DNA of 64,000 nt from Diorhabda sublineata (lineage: Eukaryota > Arthropoda > Insecta > Coleoptera > Chrysomelidae): assembly GCF_026230105.1 (NCBI RefSeq), contig NC_079482.1:1798001-1862000 (forward strand). Direction: 5' to 3'. The notes below the pieces were generated by a model that was given only the letters and a program-made list of their open reading frames with translations, searched no databases and was not told where the DNA came from. Made by a program: the position numbers and the translations under genes. Position 1 is the first letter of the stretch; the number at the start of each line of letters is the position of its first letter. Shown in pieces: positions 47,020 through 58,000 of the stretch.

Positions 47020-50000
47020 TTTATTTTGTTTTTCGACTTTTTCTTCTTCTTTATTAGTTTCCCTTCCGGTTTCTTGTTAATTCCTTGTGCTGTTCTGTCT
47101 TCTTCTCCTACTTTTACCCAATTTAACGTTCCGTATAACTGATTTAACTTCTTCTTTCTTATATTCTTCTTTTATTTGTCGTTTTATCTTCTTTTCTTTT
47201 GTTTTTCGACTTTTTCTTCTTCTTTATTAGTTTCCCTTCCGGTTTCTTGTTAATTCCTTGTGCTGTTCTGTCTTCTTCTCCTACTTTTACCCAATTTAAC
47301 GTTCCGTATAACTGATTTAACTTCTTCTTTCTTATATTCTTCTTTTATTTGTCGTTTTATCTTCTTTTCTTTTGTTTTTCGACTTTTTCTTCTTCTTTAT
47401 TAGTTTCTCTTCCGGTTTCTTGTTAATTCCTTGTGCTGTTCTGTCTTCTTCTCCTACTTTTACCCAATTTAACGTTCCGTATAACTGATTTAGCTTCTTC
47501 TTTCTCATATTCTTCTTTTATTTGTCGTTTTATCTTCTTTTCTTTTGTTTTTCGACTTTTTCTTCTTCTTTATTAGTTTCCCTTCCGGTTTCTTGTTAAT
47601 TCCTTGTGCTGTTCTGTCTTCTTCTCCTACTTTTACCCAATTTAACGTTCCGTATAACTGATTTAGCTTCTTCTTTCTCATATTCTTCTTTTATTTGTCG
47701 TTTTATCTTCTTTTCTTTTGTTTTTCGACTTTTTCTTCTTCTTTATTAGTTTCTCTTCCGGTTTCTTGTTAATTTCTTGTGCTGTTCCGTCTTCTTCTTC
47801 TACTTTTACCCAATTTAACGTTCCGTATAACTGATTTAGCTTCTTCTTTCTCATATTCTTCTTTTATTTGTCGTTTTATCTTCTTTTCTTTTGTTTTTCG
47901 ACTTTTTCTTCTTCTTTATTAGTTTCTCTTCCGGTTTCTTGTTAATTTCTTGTGCTGTTCCGTCTTCTTCTTCTACTTTAACCCAATTTAACGTTCCGTA
48001 TAACTGATTTAGCTTCTTCTTTCTCATATTCTTCTTTTATTTGTCGTTTTATCTTCTTTTCTTTTGTTTTTCGACTTTTTCTTCTTCTTTATTAGTTTCT
48101 CTTCCGGTTTCTTGTTAATTCCTTGTGCTGTTCTGTCTTCTTCTCCTACTTTTACCCAATTTAACGTTCTGTATAACTGATTTAACTTCTTCTTTCTTAT
48201 ATTCTTCTTTTATTTGTCGTTTTATCTTCTTTTCTTTTGTTTTTCGACTTTTTCTTCTTCTTTATTAGTTTCTCTTCCGGTTTCTTGTTAATTCCTTGTG
48301 CTGTTCTGTCTTCTTCTCCTACTTTTACCCAATTTAACGTTCCGTATAACTGATTTAACTTCTTCTTTCTTATATTCTTCTTTATTTGTCGTTTTATCTT
48401 CTTTTCTTTTGTTTTTCGACTTTTTCTTCTTCTTTATTAGTTTCCCTTCCGGTTTCTTGTTAATTCCTTGTGCTGTTCCGTCTTCTTCTTCTACTTTAAC
48501 CCAATTTAATGTTCCGTATAACTGATTTAGCTTCTTCTTTCTCATATTCTTCTTTTATTTGTCGTTTTATCTTCTTTTCTTTTGTTTTTCGACTTTTTCT
48601 TCTTCTTTATTAGTTTCCCTTCCGGTTTCTTGTTAATTCCTTGTGCTGTTCCGTCTTCTTCTTCTACTTTAACCCAATTTAATGTTCCGTATAACTGATT
48701 TAGCTTCTTCTTTCTCATATTCTTCTTTTATTTGTCGTTTTATCTTCTTTTCTTTTGTTTTTCGACTTTTTCTTCTTCTTTATTAGTTTCCCTTCCGGTT
48801 TCTTGTTAATTCCTTGTGCTGTTCTGTCTTCTTCTCCTACTTTTACCCAATTTAATGTTCCGTATAACTGATTTAGCTTCTTCTTTCTTATATTCTTCTT
48901 TTATTTGTCGTTTTATCTTCTTTTCTTTTGTTTTTCGACTTTTTCTTCTTCTTTATTAGTTTCCCTTCCGGTTTCTTGTTAATTCCTTGTGCTGTTCTGT
49001 CTTCTTCTCCTACTTTTACCCAATTTAACGTTCCGTATAACTGATTTAGCTTCTTCTTTCTCATATTCTTCTTTTATTTGTCGTTTTATCTTCTTTTCTT
49101 TTGTTTTTCGACTTTTTCTTCTTCTTTATTAGTTTCTCTTCCGGTTTCTTGTTAATTTCTTGTGCTGTTCCGTCTTCTTCTTCTACTTTTACCCAATTTA
49201 ACGTTCCGTATAACTGATTTAGCTTCTTCTTTCTCATATTCTTCTTTTATTTGTCGTTTTATCTTCTTTTCTTTTGTTTTTCGACTTTTTCTTCTTCTTT
49301 ATTAGTTTCTCTTCCGGTTTCTTGTTAATTTCTTGTGCTGTTCCGTCTTCTTCTTCTACTTTAACCCAATTTAACGTTCCGTATAACTGATTTAGCTTCT
49401 TCTTTCTCATATTCTTCTTTTATTTGTCGTTTTATCTTCTTTTCTTTTGTTTTTCGACTTTTTCTTCTTCTTTATTAGTTTCTCTTCCGGTTTCTTGTTA
49501 ATTCCTTGTGCTGTTCTGTCTTCTTCTCCTACTTTTACCCAATTTAACGTTCCGTATAACTGATTTAACTTCTTCTTTCTTATATTCTTCTTTTATTTGT
49601 CGTTTTATCTTCTTTTCTTTTGTTTTTCGACTTTTTCTTCTTCTTTATTAGTTTCTCTTCCGGTTTCTTGTTAATTCCTTGTGCTGTTCTGTCTTCTTCT
49701 CCTACTTTTACCCAATTTAACGTTCCGTATAACTGATTTAACTTCTTCTTTCTTATATTCTTCTTTTATTTGTCGTTTTATCTTCTTTTCTTTTGTTTTT
49801 CGACTTTTTCTTCTTCTTTATTAGTTTCCCTTCCGGTTTCTTGTTAATTCCTTGTGCTGTTCCGTCTTCTTCTTCTACTTTAACCCAATTTAATGTTCCG
49901 TATAACTGATTTAGCTTCTTCTTTCTCATATTCTTCTTTTATTTGTCGTTTTATCTTCTTTTCTTTTGTTTTTCGACTTTTTCTTCTTCTTTATTAGTTT

Positions 50001-50305
50001 CTCTTCCGGTTTCTTGTTAATTCCTTGTGCTGTTCTGTCTTCTTCTCCTACTTTTACCCAATTTAATGTTCCGTATAACTGATTTAGCTTCTTCTTTCTT
50101 ATATTCTTCTTTTATTTGTCGTTTTATCTTCTTTTCTTTTGTTTTTCGACTTTTTCTTCTTCTTTATTAGTTTCCCTTCCGGTTTCTTGTTAATTCCTTG
50201 TGCTGTTCTGTCTTCTTCTCCTACTTTTACCCAATTTAACGTTCCGTATAACTGATTTAGCTTCTTCTTTCTCATATTCTTCTTTTATTTGTCGTTTCAT
50301 CTTCT
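47020..50305 (-). repeat. 174-bp pyrimidine-rich tandem repeat (about 19 copies), possibly LINE-derived
   Basis: Unit marked by TTTTTCGACTTTTTCTTCTT and CCCAATTTAA(C/T)GTTCCGTAT. One minus-strand frame reads KEEVKSVIRNVKLGKS, resembling the EEVxxAIxxxKxGKSxG block that opens many LINE RT domains; the next residues GEDRTAQGIN appear in another frame, implying a frameshift. 174 is a multiple of three, but each frame carries a stop per unit. Some copies differ in blocks of shared variants (CTCCTACTTTTACCC versus TTCTACTTTAACCC). Confidence 0.88.
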
Positions 50306-50939
50306 TTTTGGTTACTTCCGCTTGTAGCTGTTCATCTACTTGTTGTGGTACGATGGAATGTTTAAAAATCGATTTTTTCAGTGCAGATATTTAATAAAAA
50401 ATCGATCGGTCATCAATTTCGACACAATTTCTCTAGGATTAGGTTGAATATTCGACAAATACATTGATATTATAAATGTTATTGATTTAGTTTAGTTTTC
50501 TGACTGGTAGACGTAAAATATTTTGACTTTCCGGAAACGTGGAAAGTGATACCCGAAAGGTATAAGTGTATCGGAAACCAACAAATTATTTTTAGTGTTT
50601 TATTGTAATTTGTTTTCGATTATCTATATTTTGATACTCTTACTTTTAGGTGGACGAATTATGTCCGCATTACATATCGAAATCTACCGTTTAGCTCTCT
50701 AGGTATATGTACAGTTCATTTTTTTTTTCTTTTCAGTGATTCGTTGTTTTTCGTGTGATGTTGAACGGATGTGTTTTCGCGTATTTTTTTCTTTATCTAA
50801 ATTTACCGATAAAAGTCTTTTGTCTTGTTGGATAATGGAAATTAAAACGATTTACGTGCTTTTTCGGTACTAAAGGGGGTGAAAATCGATAAGGGATCGA
50901 GAAAATCATTTTTTTCTGCTCTTTTCGATATTTAAAACA

Positions 50940-51910
50940 TATTATTGAAACTTTGCAACATTATCTTTTTCTTAGTGTAGAATAACAACAGTTTTATATT
51001 GTCATTAAAGGCAAATTTCATCTCGATTGAATCCGATGTATTTGAACGCATATTTACAAAAATATTTTGTTTGACAGCCTGTCGATTCTGTCGAAAATCA
51101 TCGATTTCTCATAAAACTGTCAAAAAATCTCAATTTTATCCGATTTTTGACACAATTTCGCAACCCGGATATATGCATAAATTCTCTTTTTCTTAGTGTA
51201 GACAACCTTGTCAAAAATCTTTTATTTCTCATACTGTCAAAATCTCAAAATCTTGTGTCACAATTTCATATCCCGGACATTTGCAGTTTTCTTTTTCTTA
51301 GTGTAGAAAATCATCAATGTTCTACTCCTACTTGAGCCTCTAAATGTCCCTTTTTACACCCAATGTATTTGAATGCATATTAAATAAAATATTTGATTAA
51401 CAGTCTGTCGTTTGTCAAAAATCTTTTATTGTGAAATCGAAATTCTCAAAATCTTCAGATTTCCCTTTGCCAAAAATCCTTTTCTATTTTAAATTGTGGT
51501 GTAAATTTTTTTCTTAGTGTATCACAATTTCCTATTGTTTTTCGAGTATATTTCTGTCACGATACTTTAATTTATACAGCTGACAGTCTGTCATTTGTCA
51601 AACCTTTTCTATATAGAACTGTCAATACAGCCTGTCATTTGTCAAATATTTATTTATATAAAACTGTGAAAATATCGTTTCTCAAACATTTCATATCCGT
51701 ATCTTTTACAAACGTTGTTTTATCTTAGTGTAGAATGACAATTTTTCTTTTTTTTCTTCAAAATTATTAATAGTTAGACTTTTTATTGACTGGCTGTCAT
51801 TTGTCAAACATCATTTTTTGTATATAACTGTCTAAACGTAATTCACTAAATAATTTTATATCGTGGACTTTTATAAGGATTCATATTTCTTAGTGTAGTT
51901 TTTTTTTGTG
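50940..51910. repeat. Degenerate repeat marked by TTTCTTAGTGTAGA
   Basis: TTCTTAGTGTA occurs near 50970, 51193, 51298, 51512, 51724 and 51888, and again at 52912. It is accompanied by CTGTC(A/G)TTTGTCAAA blocks. Spacing is irregular (105-225 bp), suggesting an old, eroded tandem array. Confidence 0.6.
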
Positions 51911-52634
51911 ACATTGACTTGTTTATTTTCGTATCCAACATTAACAACGGACTTTCAACAGATAATTTTTATTTTAACTGAACTTTATTGGAATTTTACT
52001 TTTATTTTTTAAAATTGTACACAAATGCAATAATTTTTTTTCTATTTTGAAAATACATCCCATCGATTGAAGCCAACTTTTCTCTAGTCGCTGTATATAT
52101 CCCATACACGTACAAATCATCCCATCAATTCGATCTTATACCGAAAAAAAAGTGTAAAGAAAACGGAATATAAAGTACACTGAAAAAACATTTTTATTTC
52201 TAGACATAACATAAGATACACTGCCGGTGAAAATTCTTTATTAAATTAACATATAATGTTTCCATTGAAAAATTAGTAAAACAACACCCTGTAACACCCC
52301 AACAAAATGTGGAATTCCATTTTCTTTACACCTTCAAACTATTTTTATTTTATTTTTTTTCTTATGGCAAAAAACTCGTAACGTCACGAGAAGCACAAAT
52401 TCAAACGTTACATCAACAATAATTGTTATTTTATACTATTTAACTGTTTTATTTGATTCGACAGTTTCCTTTCAGGTGATATGATTGGTGATTGTGTATG
52501 TGAAAAATATGAAATAAAGAGAAATAATTAAGGCCAAGTGTGTTTCATTTGAAAACATCCCCTAAAAATGTGTGATTTTGAGTATAACGAGATCATTTCC
52601 TCAAGTAATTAAACAATCACTGCGGCAAACCCTT
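51911..52634. other. Intergenic DNA, no gene seen
   Basis: AT-rich, with ACACCCTGTA near 52285. No coding signal before the LINE debris. Confidence 0.5.
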
Positions 52635-52706
52635 CAATGGGTTCCGAGACAGCCCGGAGTAGAAGGAAATCAAATAGCAATCAAACTTGTAAAAGAAGGG
52701 GGCGAA
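52635..52706 (+). pseudogene. LINE RNase H-domain remnant
   Basis: Reads QWVPRQPGVEGNQIAIKLVK then EGGE and a stop. WVPGHxGVxGNExADxLAKxG is the conserved end of the RNase H domain in several insect LINE clades and in LTR elements. The catalytic context is degraded (IAIKL in place of xADxLA). Confidence 0.7.
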
Positions 52707-53234
52707 TAAATCCTTTGTGGGAAAATATGACGGGATAATTAATAAAAATTCTAGAAAATGATTGGTATTTGACAATTTACAAGTTTTTTGTTACCAAAAG
52801 GGGCGAAATTCCATAACGGATCTACAAAATTGTATTGGCACATCTTTTTTTATTATTTTAACCCACCCTTTTCGATAAACTATTGAGATCATATTCCGAG
52901 ACTTTCTTTTCTTAGTGTAGAATAACAATTTTCAAATATCACTCTGAATAAATCGCATATATTCGAATGTATATCAACACAAAAACAGACAGATTTTCTA
53001 AAGTGAATGCAAATAAACCCTTTTTAGGATCATAGTTAAGGATAATTTAAAAAATACTAGAAAATTATTGGAAACTAACAATTTAAGTACTAAAAGGGGT
53101 GAAATTCCATAAAAGGTAGAGAAAATACTAGAAAAGTGGAATGTTAGAACATTCTACAGGGGTTGAGACAGGCACAGATACTCCTGGTAAACTATAACCA
53201 AAGAACTATCTACGAAAATTAACAGAAGTACAGT

Positions 53235-53360
53235 TCCCTAAATGGATAACTGATACGTGCAGATTCTGCTATATAATAGACAAAACTTCCATCCACGATA
53301 TTTTAAACTGTGAAAAACTAAGCAACTCCCTACTTTACCCCTTGGGGCATATGAGAAAAT
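53235..53360 (+). pseudogene. LINE ORF2 C-terminal CCHC-like remnant
   Basis: Reads PKWITDTCRFCYIIDKTSIH then DILNCEKL. CRxC...(E/K)TxxHxLxxC is the zinc-finger-like motif after the RNase H domain in LINE ORF2. With the RNase H piece 530 bp upstream in the same orientation, this is one decayed element with intervening insertion. Confidence 0.65.
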
Positions 53361-54000
53361 GAAAATCTTTTGCAGCTGAAACTTTTCCAGTAATATACAG
53401 TTCGTTCTGTGATGAACCAAAAATATTTAAAATTATATTAAGCTGATAAAAGTTGAACACAAAGAAATTGTTTTTGTTAATATACATTGAAGTATAGCGA
53501 AACTAGTAGGATTAAAGTTTAAAAAAATTTACTGAGAATCATCTATTACATATAAATATTTCAGTAATATAAGTATAATACATTTTCAAATTCATTTTTT
53601 TCACTTAAAATATACCTAGATTTTGCATTATGTCAAAATCAAAAAATATAGTAAACTAATCGAAAAAAAAAATCAAATAATTTCAATAATTACCCCAACG
53701 AAACATGTTACCATCTTGTATAACATCAATGGACTCAAATAGTAAAACATGATATTTATTTTCATAACTTCATCCAAACAAATTTTCATTACAATTAATA
53801 ATTGTTATAATTATCAAAAAGATACAAATAACACAGTACAATACATTTATAACCTTAATATGAACAGTACCTATAAACCCAACGAATAGAATGGCCAATG
53901 TAGTACCAACATAAAATTATCTACCGACGTCATCCACGTCCAAGGTTTCTTACACAAAGAAAAGGACGTCTATCTATATCTAACCTGTCAGATTGTATTC

Positions 54001-54008
54001 TGACGTCA
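54001..54008. promoter_or_regulatory. CRE palindrome TGACGTCA
   Basis: Perfect CREB/ATF consensus about 0.9 kb upstream of gene 2. A second copy lies at 54379. Other copies in the window (7021, 30470) lie in repeat-like DNA, so a regulatory role is uncertain. Confidence 0.3.
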
Positions 54009-54378
54009 CAAATTACACGACATTACCTCACTTTATAAGGTGAGTAAAATTTAAATCGTTTTCGAAGTTTGAAAAACAAATTTAGACACATGAGAAACGA
54101 GCACAAAAAATTAATTCAAATCAATATATCAGTTTAGAAGATTCGATAATATGGCCATTGTTGTGACTAATTTAAAGCAAAAACTTATTGATATTGTATG
54201 TCAATAAATAAATTTAAAAATATAAGTATATTTCTATATTTATACTCCTTAATTTATTTTCACTGTTTGAAATTTTGATATATTTGTTTATCATCATCTC
54301 TACTACGTCACTATTTTAGAATAAAAATCAAACAAAAAAGTAGATACAAATCACACGTAAACACTGCTTATTCTTCAG

Positions 54379-54386
54379 TGACGTCA
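54379..54386. promoter_or_regulatory. CRE palindrome TGACGTCA (second copy)
   Basis: Perfect CREB/ATF consensus about 0.5 kb upstream of the gene 2 start, in a locally GC-richer stretch (54375-54470) that could be promoter-proximal. Confidence 0.35.
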
Positions 54387-54768
54387 CGGTTTCCCTCTGT
54401 CTGCCGTAACGTTATCGGGCAACCTTCCCTTTACTAACCTTGATGGAAGAGACCTTGTTATGAGTAGTAGTACCAACTTAAAAGTATCTGGCGTTATTTA
54501 TTACAACATTATATATATATTTTGCCCTTGTTATGTACTAAGTCGTCTATATAATAGTGATATTACTCATCATTGTTTTTCAATTCGACTGTTTTATTAA
54601 TTTAAATTTAAAGTTGGTATCAATATTATTTTTATAATAAACCTACAATAAATACAATAATGAGACTTAATTTTAATATACTTTATATACATTGTTAAAA
54701 TGGTCATTTAAGCCCCAAAATCGTTTATACCACACTATCTAATGAATGTATCACCCTATATAATTCGG

Positions 54769-54776
54769 TATAAATA
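54769..54776 (+). promoter_or_regulatory. Possible TATA box of gene 2
   Basis: TATAAATA lies 126 nt upstream of the gene 2 ATG. AT-rich DNA makes chance matches common, so this is weak. Confidence 0.3.
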
Positions 54777-54894
54777 AATATTTAGTCATAGTTGGCTTTG
54801 GAAAAATGATATGTCATCCCGAACAAATGAGCATCGTTAGATTATATACGTCGAATACAGTTTAGTAGAGAATTCTTCTTAAAAATCATCCAAA

Positions 54895-55040
54895 ATGACC
54901 AACTGTTGTACTTTGGAACAAATTCAAACGCTTGTTTTCTACGCAGAAAATTTTAGCCCCAACGAAGTTCAGGAAGTAGTCGAATGCTTTTCGTTTGAGT
55001 CGATGATCAATATTAACATATTAAACCACGAGTTACTAAG
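54895..55040 (+). CDS. Gene 2 exon 1 (start codon)
   Basis: ATG in context AAAATGACC, then 48 codons ending NINILNHELL plus AG; donor GTAAAA at 55041. The next exon supplies the third base of an Arg codon. Confidence 0.75.
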
Positions 55041-58000
55041 GTAAAACAAATTTACAGTTTTTATCAACTTTTTAATTTTTTACTCGTTTTCATATGTTTT
55101 TTTTTTGTAAATAATCGTAATTTTAGGTTTTTCATACGAAATCAGTTCTTAAAAACTGGTAAAAATTGATTATTTTGATAAAGATCGAAACGTCAATTTT
55201 TACCTGATTTTCTATCAAAAAATTAAAACGATTTTTATATAGAAAAACAAGTTTTCTCTTCAAAGTACATATATTTTTATTAATATTGTATTAATTCTAT
55301 CGAAAATTTATAAATCAACCATTAATTTAGCTCTAATCAACAATTTTCTCCGTTTTGGTTGATTTCAAAGTAATTTGATAGATAGGCAACTGAAGATACT
55401 TTAAGATTTGATTGCAGTTTCTCTTTATTTTGACATGAATTGTATTTACATGTTTTAAACGTTTACGTGTTATAAACGAAATATTGGAATATTAAAATTT
55501 CCTAGGGTGCCAAATATTTTTTTAATTACCTACGTTACAATAAATAAAACGACATAACCTTAAAATTACGAGATTGTTTTCCTCGATAACACGGTATTTG
55601 TAATGAAAATATTTCTAATGATTCTATTGATACTCACACAAAGTTATCTATTTGAATTAAAAAAGCTGTTTATATACGAGGTTGGCACTAAAGTTACTTT
55701 TTAATTATTATATTTACTAAATATATATCATGATAATTGAAATTAGTTCTATAAGATGTTTTCCCTTCGTTATGAAGACTTAACTGTAGACAAATATATC
55801 GAAGCAATTATTTTAATGATAAAATCTGTTTTGATAACAAATTTATCGTCTTCAGAGGTTAAAATTTGGAGCTACATAATATAAAATTCGATAGATTCCA
55901 ATTGAAAACAATTGGAAATTACTTTAGTTCATATTTTTATAAACATATAACTATTACAATTTTTTCTCATTCTTTCATTGTAAAAATCTCTCTCTTTCAT
56001 ACACTTTTCAATTGAAAATCTCTTCTTTCAATATTTATTAATACTTTTTGGTCTTATTCTTTTATAAAATACCAAACTTCTAATATTTGTCCTCTTTCTA
56101 ATACATTTTTTGGGGCTTTTCTATATATGGGTACAGTTTAAGGTGTCATATACATTGTGATCCAAAATATCTGTTTTTTTGCTGTGGGGATGCTCATATT
56201 TATAGTTGATCCTTCAATGCCACTTCTTTTAGAAAATTCAAAATGTAGCATGGCTCTAGCTGTCAAAGATCTCCATTTTCCATTTTATGCGCCTCTAGAT
56301 GTAATGCTGTGGAGTTCCATAGTCTTTCAAACTTCGAAAGTGGATAGAGGTTCTGTCCTCTATCCAGCAGAATCTGCATGTTGCATTCTCTACATCTCTA
56401 GGAGTCCATTAAGGCGGTAACACCTCTACAAGACTCCCGCCTTCCACTCCTTCCAGAAAATTCGAGATGTGGCATGACTCTAGCTACCAAAGATCTTCAT
56501 TTTCTCTTTTATACGCCGCCAAGTGAAAGCTCTGGATGTTTTTGATCCCTCACGCTTTAAGAGAATTTTGAAAAAGGTTTTGTCCCCTGCGGAATCTTCA
56601 CGTTGCATCCTCTACTAAATCTATCATCTTCATGTATCAATGGAAGCAGAATGCCCCTACAAGACTTCTGTTGTTCCCTCCGTTAAGGAGTATTCAAGAT
56701 GTGGGATGTTTCTAGCAGTCAAAAATCTCCATTTTCTATTTTATACACCCTCAAGTGTAGTGTATGTGTAGTCATCATCTTCACATATCCTTTGAGGTGG
56801 CAATTTTATAGTCCCCCAGGTGTAATGCTCTGCAGTTCCATAGTCTTTCACACTTTGAGATAATGTGGATAGAGGTTTTGTCCTCTGCAAGTTTAGATAT
56901 CCATCGAGGTGGTAATGCCCCAACAAGACTCCTGACTTCCACTTAACTGTCTATTTTATACACCCCCGGGGGTAGTGTTTTGGAATTTAATAGTCTCTCA
57001 CTCTGATTTTATTGGATATTGCTTCCCCTGTCTGAAGATGAGAACTTGGTAATCAAAACATATGCTAAACAGTGTGATTGCAACAGTTCCAACAGTGTCT
57101 GAATATCACCAACGGTTCCAGAAATATTAACACAAATTCTATTACAAATAATCGACTTATGCAAGCCACAGATTAATAAAAGTAAAAAAAAATATTTTTT
57201 TAGGCTGCATATCCTTTTTTTGAAACAACTAATACTACACGACATATTTTATCGAAAAACAAAACCTATCAAACATACCATGACGTTCATATTATCTAAT
57301 CTACAAATATTCAAAGATGATCACTTGCACGATATTTTAGGTTGGTTGTTAGGATTGTTAAGAGGTTTGATTCAAAAGTAAGTACAATTATTTTGCGCGA
57401 TATGAACTAAAACTTGGCATAATTTATCGTCCCATTGTTATTTTCAGAGGTAAAACTTTTGAACATTTGAAAGAACTATTTCAGGTTAAAAGAGAAAAAA
57501 TTTTTGATGTACTAGTGTCGATATTGAGATTAAAAACGTTCAATTTGAATCACGTTAGCGACTTTATGTCTATTCTGTGTGATATATTTGTAATTGATGG
57601 TTTTTTGTCCGAATCGCATTTAAGAAATTTGGTTGATATAATTCAAGCTTTTAAAAGTTTAGGCGCAATTTATGAAATTGTTCTCATAACACAAATCGTT
57701 ATCAAAAAGTAAGTTTATATTAATTTTATTACGTACCAAATTATTTAATTCTGTAACCTAAAATTACCGTGACTTTTCTGTTTCTTGAAATCCCACTTTA
57801 AGATGAAATCATTTTTTTAGAAGGTGATATTTTAAATTCCAAATTTGCAGACCAACGAAAAATTGTTTATACTTTGAATTTCACTTAACCTTCAATACTC
57901 AACAATGACAGATACTACGTTCGGTTATATACATCTGCTGATACTGACAGTTCGGTATCGTTCGGCAATCCACTTTATTTCGATGTTACTGCTCGATTCA

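Larger units (their letters stand above)
53361..54768. other. Intergenic DNA upstream of gene 2
   Basis: AT-rich, with two TGACGTCA palindromes and a GC-richer patch at 54375-54470. The promoter of gene 2 presumably lies here. Confidence 0.4.

Noticed and set aside
48298..48545. Leu/Phe-rich + ORF and Lys-rich minus ORF in the 174-bp array
   Set aside because: By-products of the pyrimidine-rich repeat; every frame has a stop in each unit.
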